From assembly GCF_014303395.1 (NCBI RefSeq), contig NZ_CP060298.1, positions 3,367,001 to 3,431,000 on the forward strand: DNA of 64,000 nt, in the 5' to 3' direction. The notes under the pieces were generated by a model. It did no database searches and was not told where the DNA came from. It saw only the letters and a program-made list of their open reading frames with translations. Each line of letters starts with the position of its first letter. Positions within the stretch are counted from its first letter, which is position 1. The translations under genes and the position numbers were made by a program. Below, piece by piece: positions 1-10,436 of this stretch. Source of the DNA: Nakamurella sp. PAMC28650 (GTDB lineage Bacteria; Actinomycetota; Actinomycetes; Mycobacteriales; Nakamurellaceae).

Positions 1-1360
<1,360 letters not shown>

Positions 1361-1375
1361 AAAGGCTTTCGGGGC

Positions 1376-3487
1376 CTATGGAAAGGCGCTGACCCGAACC
1401 GTCGAGTTCGGTGCGACCCGGCTGCCGCCCGAGGGGCTCTGGCTCAGCACCGAGGCACCGGACGCCCCGAACAGCGCGCTCACCTGCAGGCCGAGCCCGA
1501 GGTCGGACAGCTGCTGCCGGGCCTGCCCGACGTTGCCGTTGCTGACGTCCGGCACGGTCACCGCGTCGGACACGGTCAGGGTGATCGCCGGATTCGCCGG
1601 GTCGACGCGGCTGCCGGCCGACGGGCTGGTACCGATCGCCGATCCGCCGTCGACGTCCGGGTCGAACACCGGATCTGCGACGGTGACGGTGAAGCCGGAT
1701 CGTCGCAGATCGTCCGCGGCCTGGGTGACCGGCTCGCCCCGCACCGCCGGGACCTCGAGCGAGGAGGCGATCACGACCGAGACTGCTGAACCCGCCGGCA
1801 CCAACTGCCCCTTGGCCGGATCGGTCCCGATGACGGATCCGGAATCCACCTCGGTGTTGTAGACCTTCTCGTCCCGACCGACGGCGAACCCGGCCACCAG
1901 CAGCTTGTTCTTCGCGTCCTCCAGGGACTTCCCGGACACGTCGGGCACCGGCTCCGGCGGCGGCCCCCTCGACAGCACGATCAGGACGTCTGCCGAGATG
2001 TCCACTGCCGTATCGGCGGCCGGCACGGTCGTCACTACGGCGCCGGTCGGTACCGCGGCGTCGTACCGGTCGGCGGTCGGGTCGAGGCGCGGCGTCAGAT
2101 GGGCGGCCGTCACCGCCTGCGAGGCCTCGTCGACGGCGGTGCCCGCGGAGATGACCGGCACGACGGGACGTCCGGCGGACACCACCAGGTCGATCTCGGT
2201 GCCTCGCAGCACCCTGGCTCCGGTGACCGGATCGGTCCGGGCGACCGTGCCCTGTGGCACCGTGTCGTCGGGGGCGCTGGTGACGTGCGGCACCAGCCCG
2301 GCGTCCAGGACCAGCGTCTCGGCCGACTGCTGGAGGACGCCGACGGTCGCCGGGGTGTACGCCCAACGTCCGCTGCCGAGCCACCATCCGCCGACCGCCG
2401 CGGCGCCGCCGACCAGCAGCACGACGATGACGATCACCAACGTTCGTCGTAGCCGACGGGTCGAGCGGAGTTCCAGGACCGGGCTCAGCTCCGCGGTCGC
2501 CGGACCCACGGCGGCGACCACCCTGGTACCGGTCGGCCCGGCCGGCCGGGCGGTCACGTGCTCGGCGACCGGACGGGTGACGGCCGGGGGGCGCGAGGAG
2601 CCGGGCACCGGGACCACCGCCCTGGCCAGACCGAGGCGCGCCCGCAGCGCGACCAGGGCGGACAGGAAGGCGTTGGCATCCCGCGGCCGGGCGAACGGGT
2701 CACGCCTGGTCGCCGCCAGGATGAGATCGTCCAGTTCCAGCGGCACGCCGGGGGCCTGGTCGGTGACCGGGGGCACGTCGGAGTGGACGTGCTGGTAGGC
2801 GACCGAGATCGGGTTGTCGCCCAGGTAGGGGGTGTGGCCGGTCAGCATCTCGAACGCCACGATGCCCGCCGAGTAGACGTCGGACCTGGCATCGGAGGCA
2901 CCGGTGGACACCTGCTCCGGCGAGAGATAGGCGACGGTCCCGAGTATCACGTCACCGGTGGCCATGGTCTGCGAGGACACCGCCCTGACCAGACCGAAGT
3001 CGGCGACCTTGACCTCGCCACGGGAGGAGATCAGTACGTTCTCCGGCTTGACGTCGCGGTGGACCAGTCCCGCTGCGTGGGCGGCGCCGAGCGCCGAGAG
3101 CAACGGTTCCAGGATCGACATGGTCACCGCGACCGACAGGCCGCCCGACTCCCGGATCAGGTCACGCAGGGTGCCGCCGTCGACCAGTTCCATGACCAGG
3201 AAGACGATGTCGCCGTCCCGGCCCTGGTCGTACATCGCGACGACCCCGCGGTGGGCGAGCGCGGCCGCGCTCCTGGCCTCGCGTTCGAACCTCGTCAGGA
3301 ACGACGGGTCGGCCGCGAACGACGGTTTCATCACCTTGATCGCCACCGGCCGGTCCAGCCGCAGATCCATACCGCGATAGACCGTCGACATGCCGCCCCT
3401 GGCGATCATCGCGCCGACCCGGTACCGACCGTCCAGCACGGTGCCGATCAACGTGCGGCCACCCCGCCCGCCGTCAGAGGTACTCAC
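1376..3487 (-). CDS. pknL: Serine/threonine protein kinase with PASTA domains, PknL-like
   Basis: Membrane-anchored Hanks-type kinase of 703 aa. The N-terminal kinase domain (about residues 20-285) has the glycine loop ARGGMSTVYRG, the VAIK lysine (K51), HRDVKPEN, DFG and an SPEQ segment. A juxtamembrane linker leads to one TM helix (TLVIVIVVLLVGGAAAVGG) and then about five extracellular PASTA repeats (for example VPDVSGKSLEDAKNKL). PASTA domains of this type bind muropeptides, so the kinase probably senses cell-wall state. It faces an Rv2175c-like gene; in M. tuberculosis Rv2175c is a substrate of PknL. The GTG at 3487 is chosen because a TAGGAT box lies 8 nt upstream; extension further upstream would run into the neighbour's 5' region. 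Confidence 0.9.
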   Translation of the reverse strand: MSTSDGGRGGRTLIGTVLDGRYRVGAMIARGGMSTVYRGMDLRLDRPVAIKVMKPSFAADPSFLTRFEREARSAAALAHRGVVAMYDQGRDGDIVFLVMELVDGGTLRDLIRESGGLSVAVTMSILEPLLSALGAAHAAGLVHRDVKPENVLISSRGEVKVADFGLVRAVSSQTMATGDVILGTVAYLSPEQVSTGASDARSDVYSAGIVAFEMLTGHTPYLGDNPISVAYQHVHSDVPPVTDQAPGVPLELDDLILAATRRDPFARPRDANAFLSALVALRARLGLARAVVPVPGSSRPPAVTRPVAEHVTARPAGPTGTRVVAAVGPATAELSPVLELRSTRRLRRTLVIVIVVLLVGGAAAVGGWWLGSGRWAYTPATVGVLQQSAETLVLDAGLVPHVTSAPDDTVPQGTVARTDPVTGARVLRGTEIDLVVSAGRPVVPVISAGTAVDEASQAVTAAHLTPRLDPTADRYDAAVPTGAVVTTVPAADTAVDISADVLIVLSRGPPPEPVPDVSGKSLEDAKNKLLVAGFAVGRDEKVYNTEVDSGSVIGTDPAKGQLVPAGSAVSVVIASSLEVPAVRGEPVTQAADDLRRSGFTVTVADPVFDPDVDGGSAIGTSPSAGSRVDPANPAITLTVSDAVTVPDVSNGNVGQARQQLSDLGLGLQVSALFGASGASVLSQSPSGGSRVAPNSTVRVSAFP

Positions 3488-3495
3488 AGTGTCAG

Positions 3496-3501
3496 ATCCT
3501 A
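3496..3501 (-). promoter_or_regulatory. Leaderless -10 box for the pknL-like gene
   Basis: TAGGAT read on the minus strand, 8 nt before the GTG start, which fits the actinobacterial leaderless TANNNT pattern. No convincing -35 is visible. Confidence 0.5.
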
Positions 3502-3562
3502 GGGGTCCGATCCGTCGGCGCGGGTTCGACGTGCAGGGCGTTCGGATGGGACGCTGGAGCAC

Positions 3563-3940
3563 GTGTCGACCAACAGCGCCTCCGATCACCCCGCCGCGGC
3601 CCCGGACGCCGGGCCACCCCGTCTCGTCCCCGTCCCGGACATCGCGTCCACCCTGGGAATCATCGTGACCCGGGTGCACGGCCTGCTCCGCGAGCGTCAG
3701 CTGGTCGCCACCCGGGTCGACGGGGTACTACGGATCCCGGCCGAATTCATCCAGGACGGCGCCGTGGTGAAGGGCCTGCCCTCCACCATCACCCTGCTGT
3801 CCGACGCGGGGTACAGCGACCCGGAGATCATCGACTGGCTCTTCACCGCGGAGGAATCGCTCCCCGGCCGCCCGATCACCGCCCTTCGGGAGAACCGGGG
3901 CCGGGAGGTCCACCGCCGGGCCCAGGCTGCGGGGTTCTGA
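3563..3940 (+). CDS. Rv2175c-family DNA-binding protein
   Basis: 125-aa protein with a low-complexity N-terminal tail (about residues 1-20) followed by a winged-helix-like segment (PVPDIASTLGIIVTRVHGLL, then RQLVATRVDGVLRIPAEF) and a C-terminal helical part with YSDPEIIDWLFT, all characteristic of Rv2175c homologues. In M. tuberculosis Rv2175c is phosphorylated by PknL on an N-terminal Thr, which abolishes DNA binding. The divergent kinase here makes a kinase-substrate pair likely, although the tail of this protein offers Ser (STNSAS) and no Thr in the expected local context beyond T3. GTG start. It ends 5 bp before the convergent prenyl synthase stop. Confidence 0.85.
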   Translation: MSTNSASDHPAAAPDAGPPRLVPVPDIASTLGIIVTRVHGLLRERQLVATRVDGVLRIPAEFIQDGAVVKGLPSTITLLSDAGYSDPEIIDWLFTAEESLPGRPITALRENRGREVHRRAQAAGF

Positions 3941-3945
3941 CCTGA

Positions 3946-5061
3946 TCAGCGGTCGCGGGCCGTCGCGGCCAGGGCCAGCCGCCGCAGCTGTTCCCGGGCA
4001 CCCGCGCTGATCAGCGCCCTCCCGGTGTCGTCGAGAAGATCGAGCGTGCCGATGCCGCTGGCCAGCAGTTCGTCGATCCTGGTCTCGATGTCCGCCGGGG
4101 CGGTGGTGCCGGCCACCATCTGCGTCAGGTGCTCCACCCGGATCGGCGACAGCGCGGTGCCGACACCGGCGTCGAGCTCGGCCAGCAGGGTGGGTTGCTG
4201 CGCCAACGCCGATCTGGCCATCGCCAGCAGGACGGTCTTCTTGCCCTCGACCAGGTCCCCGCCGGCGGGCTTGCCCGTCACGGCCGGATCGCCGAAGACA
4301 CCCAGCAGGTCGTCGCGCAGCTGGAATCCGATGCCGATCGCCTTCCCGTACTCCCGCAGCGCGGCGATGGTGGCGGGTGATCCGTTCGCCAGCGCCGCCC
4401 CCAGGTGCAGCGGTCGCTCGACCGTGTAGGCGGCGGTCTTGTAACGGTTGACGATCATCGCATCGGCGGCGGCCACCTCCGGATCGGATGACTCGTCGGC
4501 GGAGATGCGCAGGTCCAGCAGTTGGCCGGCGAGCACCTCGGTCCGCATCGCCCGCCAGGCCGCCAGCGCCCCAGCCGGGTGACCGAGTTCCACGAGGCCA
4601 TCCGCGAACAGATCGTCGGCCCAGGCGAGTGCCAGGTCGCCCAGGAGCAGGGCCGAGGACAGGCCGTAGTGCTCGCCGTCGCCCGACCAGCCGTGGTCGG
4701 CGTGCAGCTTCTGCACCGACCGATGGACACTCGGCCGGCCCCGCCGGGTGTCGGATCGATCGATGATGTCGTCGTGCAGCAGCGCACAGGCCTGGATCAG
4801 CTCGAGCGCGGCTGCCGCTTTGATCACACCGGGCGGTGGTGCGGTGAGGCCACCGGTCTCCTGGGCGGCGACCCATCCCCAGCACAGGAACTGCGGGCGG
4901 AGCCGCTTGCCACCGGCCCGGATGTAGCCGATCAGCCGGTCCACGTCCGCCGACAGGCGTGAATCGATGGCCGTGACCTCGATCCTCCTGGCCGCCAGTT
5001 CGGCGGACAGGACGGTTTCGACGGCGGCGGTCGGATCTCCGATGCTCGGGGAGGGATGCAC
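3946..5061 (-). CDS. Polyprenyl diphosphate synthase (IdsA/GGPP synthase type)
   Basis: 371-aa all-helical trans-prenyltransferase making a linear prenyl diphosphate from IPP and an allylic primer. Visible motifs: GGKRLRP (residues 50-56), first Asp-rich motif in LLHDDIID (97-101) followed by RRGRPS, a FQLRDDLLGVFGD segment as second Asp-rich motif, and GGDLVEGKKT. Chain length (C15 or C20) cannot be read safely from the sequence. The position beside the Rv2175c-like gene matches idsA2 (Rv2173) of M. tuberculosis. GTG start at 5061, 40 bp from the divergent metF; only a weak CAGACT candidate -10 lies before it. Confidence 0.9.
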   Translation of the reverse strand: MHPSPSIGDPTAAVETVLSAELAARRIEVTAIDSRLSADVDRLIGYIRAGGKRLRPQFLCWGWVAAQETGGLTAPPPGVIKAAAALELIQACALLHDDIIDRSDTRRGRPSVHRSVQKLHADHGWSGDGEHYGLSSALLLGDLALAWADDLFADGLVELGHPAGALAAWRAMRTEVLAGQLLDLRISADESSDPEVAAADAMIVNRYKTAAYTVERPLHLGAALANGSPATIAALREYGKAIGIGFQLRDDLLGVFGDPAVTGKPAGGDLVEGKKTVLLAMARSALAQQPTLLAELDAGVGTALSPIRVEHLTQMVAGTTAPADIETRIDELLASGIGTLDLLDDTGRALISAGAREQLRRLALAATARDR

Positions 5062-5089
5062 GCCGCCCAGTCTGCATCAGGGGGACCGA

Positions 5090-5095
5090 TAGGCT
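5090..5095 (+). promoter_or_regulatory. Leaderless -10 box for metF
   Basis: TAGGCT 6 nt upstream of the metF ATG at 5102, with no Shine-Dalgarno between. It lies in the 40-bp divergent intergenic region shared with the prenyl synthase. Confidence 0.55.
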
Positions 5096-5101
5096 GCACC
5101 C

Positions 5102-6019
5102 ATGGTGACCGTCCGCGAGCGTCTGGCCGCGCCAGGCCCCCACTTCTCGGTGGAATTCTTCCCGCCCCGGGACGATGCGGAGGAGTCGACGCTCTGGCTC
5201 GCCATCCGGCGGCTGGAGCCGTTGCGCCCCGCGTTCGTCTCGGTGACCTACGGCGCCGGCGGCTCGCGTCGTGACCGCACCATCCGGATCACCGAGCGGA
5301 TCGCGGCCGAGACGACACTGCTGCCGGTCGCGCACCTGACGGCGGTCGGCCACTCGGTGGCCGAGCTGCGTCACGTCATCGGCTCCTATGCCTCCGTCGG
5401 CGTGCGGAACATCCTCGCGCTCCGCGGGGACCCGCCGGGGGAGGACCCGTCGGCGGAGTGGATCGCCCACCCGCAGGGCCTGCACCACGCCAGTGACCTG
5501 GTGGCGTTGACCCGGTCGCTGGGCGACTTCCACGTCGGGGTGGCCGCCTTCCCGGACATGCATCCGCGGTCGGCTGACCTGGCGTCCGATACCAGGTACT
5601 TCGCCGAGAAGGTCGCTGCCGGAGCGGACTACGCGATCACCCAGATGCTCTTCTCGGCGCAGGACTACGTGGGTCTGCGCGAGCGGTCGCTGCAGGCCGG
5701 CGCAGACATCCCGATCCTGCCGGGGATCATGCCGGTCACGTCCTACACCCGGCTGATGCGCATCATCGAGCTGTCCGGGCAGCGGGTCCCGGAGGATCTG
5801 GCCGGACAGCTGCACGGGGTGCAGGGCGATGCCGCGGCCGGTCGGGAGATCGGTATGCGGCACGCCATCGCGATGTGCGAGCAGTTGCTCGCCGAGGGTG
5901 CGCCCGGCCTGCACTTCTACACGTTCAACCGCTCCAAGGCGACCCTCGAGGTGCTCACGGCCCTGGGGATGACGCGCTCGAGTGGCCCGACCGGCCGGAT
6001 CCCCGCCCTGCAGACCTGA
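5102..6019 (+). CDS. metF: 5,10-methylenetetrahydrofolate reductase
   Basis: FAD-dependent TIM-barrel enzyme reducing 5,10-methylene-THF to 5-methyl-THF for methionine synthesis. 305 aa, normal for bacterial MetF. Canonical motifs: VEFFPPRDD, FVSVTYGAGGSRRDRT, ILALRGDPP, KVAAGADYAITQMLF, ILPGIMPVTS and LHFYTFNRS. This is the canonical family, not the short Rv2172c-type enzyme that sits at the equivalent mycobacterial position. The ATG start is supported by a leaderless -10. The antiporter gene follows 14 bp downstream with its own ribosome binding site. Confidence 0.95.
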   Translation: MVTVRERLAAPGPHFSVEFFPPRDDAEESTLWLAIRRLEPLRPAFVSVTYGAGGSRRDRTIRITERIAAETTLLPVAHLTAVGHSVAELRHVIGSYASVGVRNILALRGDPPGEDPSAEWIAHPQGLHHASDLVALTRSLGDFHVGVAAFPDMHPRSADLASDTRYFAEKVAAGADYAITQMLFSAQDYVGLRERSLQAGADIPILPGIMPVTSYTRLMRIIELSGQRVPEDLAGQLHGVQGDAAAGREIGMRHAIAMCEQLLAEGAPGLHFYTFNRSKATLEVLTALGMTRSSGPTGRIPALQT

Positions 6020-6033
6020 CCTGAGGGAGACCG

Positions 6034-7545
6034 ATGGACCTGGATACCGTTCAACGGGCATTCGGGCTGTCTTCCCTGGTACTGCTGGTGGCGCTGATCG
6101 CGATCCGGCTCTCCCGCCGCCTCGGGCTGCCGTCGTTGCTGCTCTACCTCGGCATCGGTCTGCTGCTGGGCAACCGCGGCCTCGGGATCGAGTTCTCCAA
6201 CACGATCCTGACGGAGCAGCTGGGCCTGGCGGCCCTTGTCTTCATCCTCGCCGAGGGCGGGCTGACCACCCGGTGGGCGAACGTCCGCCCGGTGCTCGGG
6301 CTGGGTGCCGCCCTGGCCACCGTCTCGGTGGTGATCAGCGTCGCGGTGGCCGGTGCGGGGGTCCACCTGCTGCTGGGCACCCATCTCGGTCTGGACTGGC
6401 GTACCTCCCTGCTGTGGGGTGCGGTGCTCTCCAGCACCGACGCGGCCGCGGTCTTCTCGGTGTTGCGCGGGGTCGGGGTCAAGCCCCGGCTGGGGGCCGC
6501 CCTGGAGTTGGAGTCCGGACTGAACGACGCGCCGGTGGTGATCACCGTGCTGCTGCTGGCCGGGATGACCCCCCTCCGGTGGACCGATCCCCTGCTGGTG
6601 ATCTACGAGCTGCTGGCCGGCGCGCTGATCGGCGCCGCCGTCGGGTTCATCGGCGCCTGGGGCCTGCGCCGCGGCGCCCTGCCGGCCGCCGGTCTGTATC
6701 CGCTGGCCACCATCGCCCTGATCGGTGGGGCCTACGCGGCCGGTCAGTACCTGCACGCGTCCGGCTTCCTGGCCACCTACGTCGCGGCCGTCATCCTGGG
6801 CAATTCACGGCTCCCGCACCGGGCGTCCACGCTGTCGTTCGCGGAGGGCTTCGGCTGGATCGCCCAGATCGGGTTGTTCGTGCTGCTGGGCCTGTACGTG
6901 GATCCCTACGAGCTCCCGGCCGCGCTGCTACCGGGCGCGGCGATCGGCCTGCTGGTGCTGGTGGTGGCCCGTCCGCTGTCGGTGGTCGCAGCCGCGCTGC
7001 CGTTCCGGATGCCATGGCGCGAACAGGCTTTCCTGTCGTGGTCCGGTCTGCGCGGTGCCGTGCCGATCGTGCTCGCGCTGATCCCGTTGATGCTGCGCGG
7101 CGATGCCCAGTCCCGGTCGATGGTCAACATCATCGTGGTGGTCGTCGTCATCTACACCTTGGTGCAGGGCACCACCCTGCCGTGGGTGGCGCGGAAGCTG
7201 GACGTCATCGCGCTGGGCCAGGCCACCGAGATCCAGGTCGAGGCCGCGCCGCTGGAGGAGATGAAGGCCCTGGTGCTGCAGGTCACCATTCCGCCGGCAT
7301 CGCGGATGCACGGCGTCTACCTCTCGCAGTTGCGACTGCCGACCGACGCGGTGGTCGCCTTGATCGTCAGGGACGCGCTACCGGTGCCGGTGGCCCCGAC
7401 GGTGCGGCTGCAGGCCGGTGACCAACTGCTGATCGTGACACCGGAACGCAATCGGTCGGCGACCGAACGAAGGCTGCGGGCGGTCAGCCGGGGTGGCGCA
7501 CTGGCCACCTGGTTCGGCGAGCGGGGTGATCCGGCCAGGACGTAG
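6034..7545 (+). CDS. CPA1-type K+(Na+)/H+ antiporter with TrkA-C domain
   Basis: 503-aa polytopic membrane protein of the monovalent cation:proton antiporter family, NhaP2/CvrA-like. The first about 390 residues hold roughly 12 TM segments, including the conserved [30 protein letters not shown] and [11 protein letters not shown] motifs; the S-T-D and N-D pairs form the ion-translocation centre in this family. A cytosolic RCK_C/TrkA-C-like domain follows (about 405-480: [22 protein letters not shown] ends in [12 protein letters not shown]), which usually regulates the transporter. The ATG is preceded by GAGGGAG at 5-6 nt spacing. Cation specificity cannot be decided from sequence. Confidence 0.9.
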   Translation: MDLDTVQRAFGLSSLVLLVALIAIRLSRRLGLPSLLLYLGIGLLLGNRGLGIEFSNTILTEQLGLAALVFILAEGGLTTRWANVRPVLGLGAALATVSVVISVAVAGAGVHLLLGTHLGLDWRTSLLWGAVLSSTDAAAVFSVLRGVGVKPRLGAALELESGLNDAPVVITVLLLAGMTPLRWTDPLLVIYELLAGALIGAAVGFIGAWGLRRGALPAAGLYPLATIALIGGAYAAGQYLHASGFLATYVAAVILGNSRLPHRASTLSFAEGFGWIAQIGLFVLLGLYVDPYELPAALLPGAAIGLLVLVVARPLSVVAAALPFRMPWREQAFLSWSGLRGAVPIVLALIPLMLRGDAQSRSMVNIIVVVVVIYTLVQGTTLPWVARKLDVIALGQATEIQVEAAPLEEMKALVLQVTIPPASRMHGVYLSQLRLPTDAVVALIVRDALPVPVAPTVRLQAGDQLLIVTPERNRSATERRLRAVSRGGALATWFGERGDPART

Positions 7546-7581
7546 CGGTCGGGCGCAGGCCCGAATGTTTGGGACACTGGG

Positions 7582-8163
7582 GTGGTGAATCTTCCCGAGG
7601 AGCCGGCCGAACCGGTCGCGGCCGAACCGCTGCGACCCCGGCGGATCGGCCTGGTGACGGCGCTGGCCCTGGTCGTCATCGCGCTCGATCAGCTGACCAA
7701 GCTGCTGGTGGTGGCCGATCTGGATCCCGAGGGTGCCCCGAAACGGATCCTGGGCGGCGTGGTGTACCTGTCGGTGATCCGCAACGCGGGCGCGGCGTTC
7801 TCCACCGCCACCGGGGTCACCTGGGTGCTCGCCCTGGTTGCGATCGCGGTGGTCGTGGTGATCATCCGGATGGCCCGCAAGCTGCGCTCGACCGCGTGGG
7901 CGATCGCCCTCGGCCTGATCCTGGGCGGCGCGATCGGCAACCTGATCGATCGGATCTTCCGGTCACCCGGCTTCCTGCGGGGCCATGTCGTCGACTTCAT
8001 CTCGCTGTTCGAGCCGGACGGTCGTCATTTCGCCGTCTTCAACCTGGCCGACTCCGGGATCACGCTCGGCGCGGCGGCACTGGTCCTGACGGCCTTCGCC
8101 GGGATCGACATGGACGGCCACCGGGCCAGGGGCAGGACCAAGAGAACCGAGGCGCAGAAGTGA
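7582..8163 (+). CDS. lspA: Lipoprotein signal peptidase (signal peptidase II)
   Basis: Aspartyl membrane protease that removes lipoprotein signal peptides after lipidation. 193 aa with four TM segments. Motifs: DQLTK (36-40), [18 protein letters not shown] with the catalytic Asp123, and FNLADSGI with the second catalytic Asp157. GTG start at 7582; GTG 7585 is an equally plausible start. The stop overlaps the GTG of the RluD-type gene (GTGA), an lspA-rluD pairing common in actinobacteria. Confidence 0.95.
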   Translation: MVNLPEEPAEPVAAEPLRPRRIGLVTALALVVIALDQLTKLLVVADLDPEGAPKRILGGVVYLSVIRNAGAAFSTATGVTWVLALVAIAVVVVIIRMARKLRSTAWAIALGLILGGAIGNLIDRIFRSPGFLRGHVVDFISLFEPDGRHFAVFNLADSGITLGAAALVLTAFAGIDMDGHRARGRTKRTEAQK

Positions 8164-9086
8164 CCGACCACCGTGAACTCCCGGTACCGGACGGGCTCGA
8201 CGGCATGCGCGCCGACGCAGGCCTGGCCCGGCTGCTCGGGATCAGCCGGACCACCGTCGGCGCGATGATCGAGGACGGGGGAGTGCTGATCGACGGCTCG
8301 ACCGCCGTGAAGTCCGACCGACTGGCGCCGGGTATGTGGCTGGAGATCACCCTTCCGGCCCCGGTGCTCCCGCTGGTGGTCGTGCCGCAGAAGGTGGACG
8401 GGCTCGAGATCCTCTACCAGGACGCCGATATCGTGGTGGTCGACAAGCCGGTCGGGGTCGCCGCCCACCCGAGCCCCGGGTGGAACGGCCCGACCGTGCT
8501 GGGCGCGCTGGCGGCACTCGGCGTCACCCTGGCCACCTCGGGTTCGGCGGAACGGCAGGGCATCGTTCATCGTCTCGACGCCGGTACCACCGGAGCGATG
8601 GTGGTGGCCAAGAGCGAGCGCGCGTACTCGGTGCTGAAGGACGCCTTCCGGGACCGGACGGTGGAGAAGATCTACCACGCGATCATCCAGGGCTATCCGG
8701 ATCCCAGCGGCGGGACCATCGACGCGCCGATCGGCCGTCACCCGAAGTCGGATTGGAAGTTCGCGGTGGTGGCCGGCGGTCGGGACAGCATCACCCACTA
8801 CGAGACACTCGAGGCGTTCCGGTCGGCGACCCTCGTCGAGGTGCACCTGGAGACCGGTCGGACACACCAGATCCGGGTGCACTTCGCGGCCATGCACCAC
8901 CCGTGCGTCGGCGACACCACCTACGGAGCGGACCCGGCGCTGACCGCCCGGCTCGGTCTGACCAGGCAGTGGCTGCACGCCTACCAGTTGGCCTTCGCGC
9001 ATCCCGGCGACGGCCACTGGATCCAGTTCACGTCGCCCTACCCAGCGGATCTGGTCAAGGCCAAGGAGATCCTGGAAGCCGGTTGA
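8160..9086 (+). CDS. RluA/RluD-family 23S rRNA pseudouridine synthase
   Basis: 308-aa protein. An N-terminal S4 RNA-binding domain (about residues 15-75) is followed by the RluA-type catalytic domain; HRLDAGTTG contains the catalytic Asp140. Other family motifs: [14 protein letters not shown] and [14 protein letters not shown]. It isomerises uridines in large-subunit rRNA (RluD-like target inferred). The GTG overlaps the lspA stop. It ends 3 bp before the stop of the convergent hypothetical gene. Confidence 0.92.
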   Translation: MTDHRELPVPDGLDGMRADAGLARLLGISRTTVGAMIEDGGVLIDGSTAVKSDRLAPGMWLEITLPAPVLPLVVVPQKVDGLEILYQDADIVVVDKPVGVAAHPSPGWNGPTVLGALAALGVTLATSGSAERQGIVHRLDAGTTGAMVVAKSERAYSVLKDAFRDRTVEKIYHAIIQGYPDPSGGTIDAPIGRHPKSDWKFAVVAGGRDSITHYETLEAFRSATLVEVHLETGRTHQIRVHFAAMHHPCVGDTTYGADPALTARLGLTRQWLHAYQLAFAHPGDGHWIQFTSPYPADLVKAKEILEAG

Positions 9087-9089
9087 CGG

Positions 9090-10286
9090 TCAGGCCGGCC
9101 CGAACCCCCAGCTGACGGTGCGGTTGGCCAGGTCCGGCCGGACGCTCCAGCGCACCTCGGCCACCTCCGTCGCCGCGGGCACCAGGAAGACCGTCCATCC
9201 GGAGCCGTGCGCCCCGGCCGGAACACCGACCCGGTGCGCCGGGAACTGCGCGACCGCCATGGCGGCCTTCTGCAGGATGCTCCCGGTGCTCGACACCAGG
9301 ACCAGGTACAGGTCGGGGAGCGACTCGTAGTCGATCGGCCCCTGGTTGCCGATCGCGGTCTGGACCAGCAGGGCCCGCTCGCCCTGATCCAGCACGTATC
9401 CCGCCTGGGTCAGGATCTGGTCGGCCGGGTCGACGATCTGCTGCAGCGAGATGCTGAGGTTCTCGCCGAACAGACCGGCGACGTTCTGGGTCGGCTGCCC
9501 GGAGATCATCACCCGCCGGGTCGGGGAGGGGGCGTCGTCGGTCACCGCATGACGCGACGTGGCCGGGGGTGGGTCGCCCGCGTCACCGGGGTCGCCCGGG
9601 TCGGTCGGTTCGGGCGATCCGCCCGGTTCGGGCGGCGGGTAGGCCTGGGTGAGTTCCGGCGAGGGTTCCTCCGGTGGGGCCGGGGCGTCGTCCGTCCTGG
9701 CCCAGGAGGCAGCACCGGGGACCCCCCACGTCGCGCCCGGTCCGGTGGCCGGGCCCGCTGCGACCGGGGCCGGCTCCTCGGCGGCCGGTGGGGGCGTGCC
9801 GAACGGGGGCTGCCCGAGCGGGACGGCTCCGGCGATGGCCTGTTCGTGGGGCGGTACGGCCGATGCCGGCGGGAGGGGTGCCGGGGGGAGGGGTGCCGGG
9901 GGTGGTGGTGGTGGCACGACCGGGAGCTGTTGCACCGGTGGTGGTTCGACGGGGACAGGGACGGGCGCGGGTGCGGCGGCGGCGGGCGCGGGCTCGGCGG
10001 CGGCGGGCGCGGGTTCGGCGGCGGCGGGCACCGGGAACCCGCCGGTCGCGGGACCGGCCTGCGCGATCTGCCACAGCAACTGCCGGTCGCCCTCGGCGAC
10101 CAGGCGCAGCGGCAGGCCCCGCTCCGCCATCGTGACGAACCGGTCGGCGGCCTCGGCCTGGCTCATCCGGGCGTTCCAGGCGGCCTGGGGCAGGCCGATC
10201 GTTCCGTTGTTGATGATCTCGGCCAGGAGCCGGAGGTCGTCGGTGTCCGGCACAGGACGTCCGGCTGGCTGATCGGGTGTCGTCAC
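9090..10286 (-). CDS. Hypothetical protein: HTH-like N-terminus, Pro/Ala-rich linker, C-terminal beta domain
   Basis: 398-aa protein of unknown function. Residues about 15-75 look like a small helical/HTH unit (LRLLAEIINNGTIGL, then WNARMSQAEAADRF). Residues about 80-235 are an extremely Pro/Ala-rich, disordered linker with tandem repeats at the DNA level. Residues about 250-398 form a compact, strand-rich domain beginning near RRVMISGQPTQNVAGLF and ending in VRWSVRPDLANRTVSWGF. No signal peptide or TM helix, so it is probably cytoplasmic. GTG start with TAGCGT 7 nt upstream (leaderless). It lies divergent to dnaE1. Confidence 0.75.
   Translation of the reverse strand: MTTPDQPAGRPVPDTDDLRLLAEIINNGTIGLPQAAWNARMSQAEAADRFVTMAERGLPLRLVAEGDRQLLWQIAQAGPATGGFPVPAAAEPAPAAAEPAPAAAAPAPVPVPVEPPPVQQLPVVPPPPPPAPLPPAPLPPASAVPPHEQAIAGAVPLGQPPFGTPPPAAEEPAPVAAGPATGPGATWGVPGAASWARTDDAPAPPEEPSPELTQAYPPPEPGGSPEPTDPGDPGDAGDPPPATSRHAVTDDAPSPTRRVMISGQPTQNVAGLFGENLSISLQQIVDPADQILTQAGYVLDQGERALLVQTAIGNQGPIDYESLPDLYLVLVSSTGSILQKAAMAVAQFPAHRVGVPAGAHGSGWTVFLVPAATEVAEVRWSVRPDLANRTVSWGFGPA
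9971..10033. repeat. Three tandem 21-bp repeats in the Pro/Ala linker coding region
   Basis: Three adjacent 21-bp units (9971-9991, 9992-10012, 10013-10033) of the form G(T/C)TCGGCGGCGGCGGGCGCGG. On the minus strand they encode repeated PAPAAAE units. They are a likely site of slippage and length variation between strains. Confidence 0.8.
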
Positions 10287-10293
10287 CGGAGGG

Positions 10294-10299
10294 ACGCTA
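10294..10299 (-). promoter_or_regulatory. Leaderless -10 box for the Pro/Ala-rich protein gene
   Basis: TAGCGT on the minus strand, 7 nt before the GTG at 10286. The remaining divergent spacer up to dnaE shows no clear -35/-10 pair for dnaE. Confidence 0.45.
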
Positions 10300-10422
10300 C
10301 CCGCCGGGACCTCGAGCCGACTGTCGGGGCGGCGTGTTAGAACGGTGTCGGTCGTCGGCGAAGCTGCGGAACTGAGATGATGGCCGGACAGATTCGAGCA
10401 GCATCCGCACCGAGAATCGTCG

Positions 10423-10429
10423 AAGGAGG
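10423..10429 (+). promoter_or_regulatory. Strong Shine-Dalgarno that sets the dnaE1 start
   Basis: AAGGAGG with a 7-nt spacer to the TTG at 10437. It argues for the TTG start rather than the in-frame ATGs at 10377 and 10380, which have no ribosome binding site. Confidence 0.75.
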
Positions 10430-10436
10430 CCGTCAG

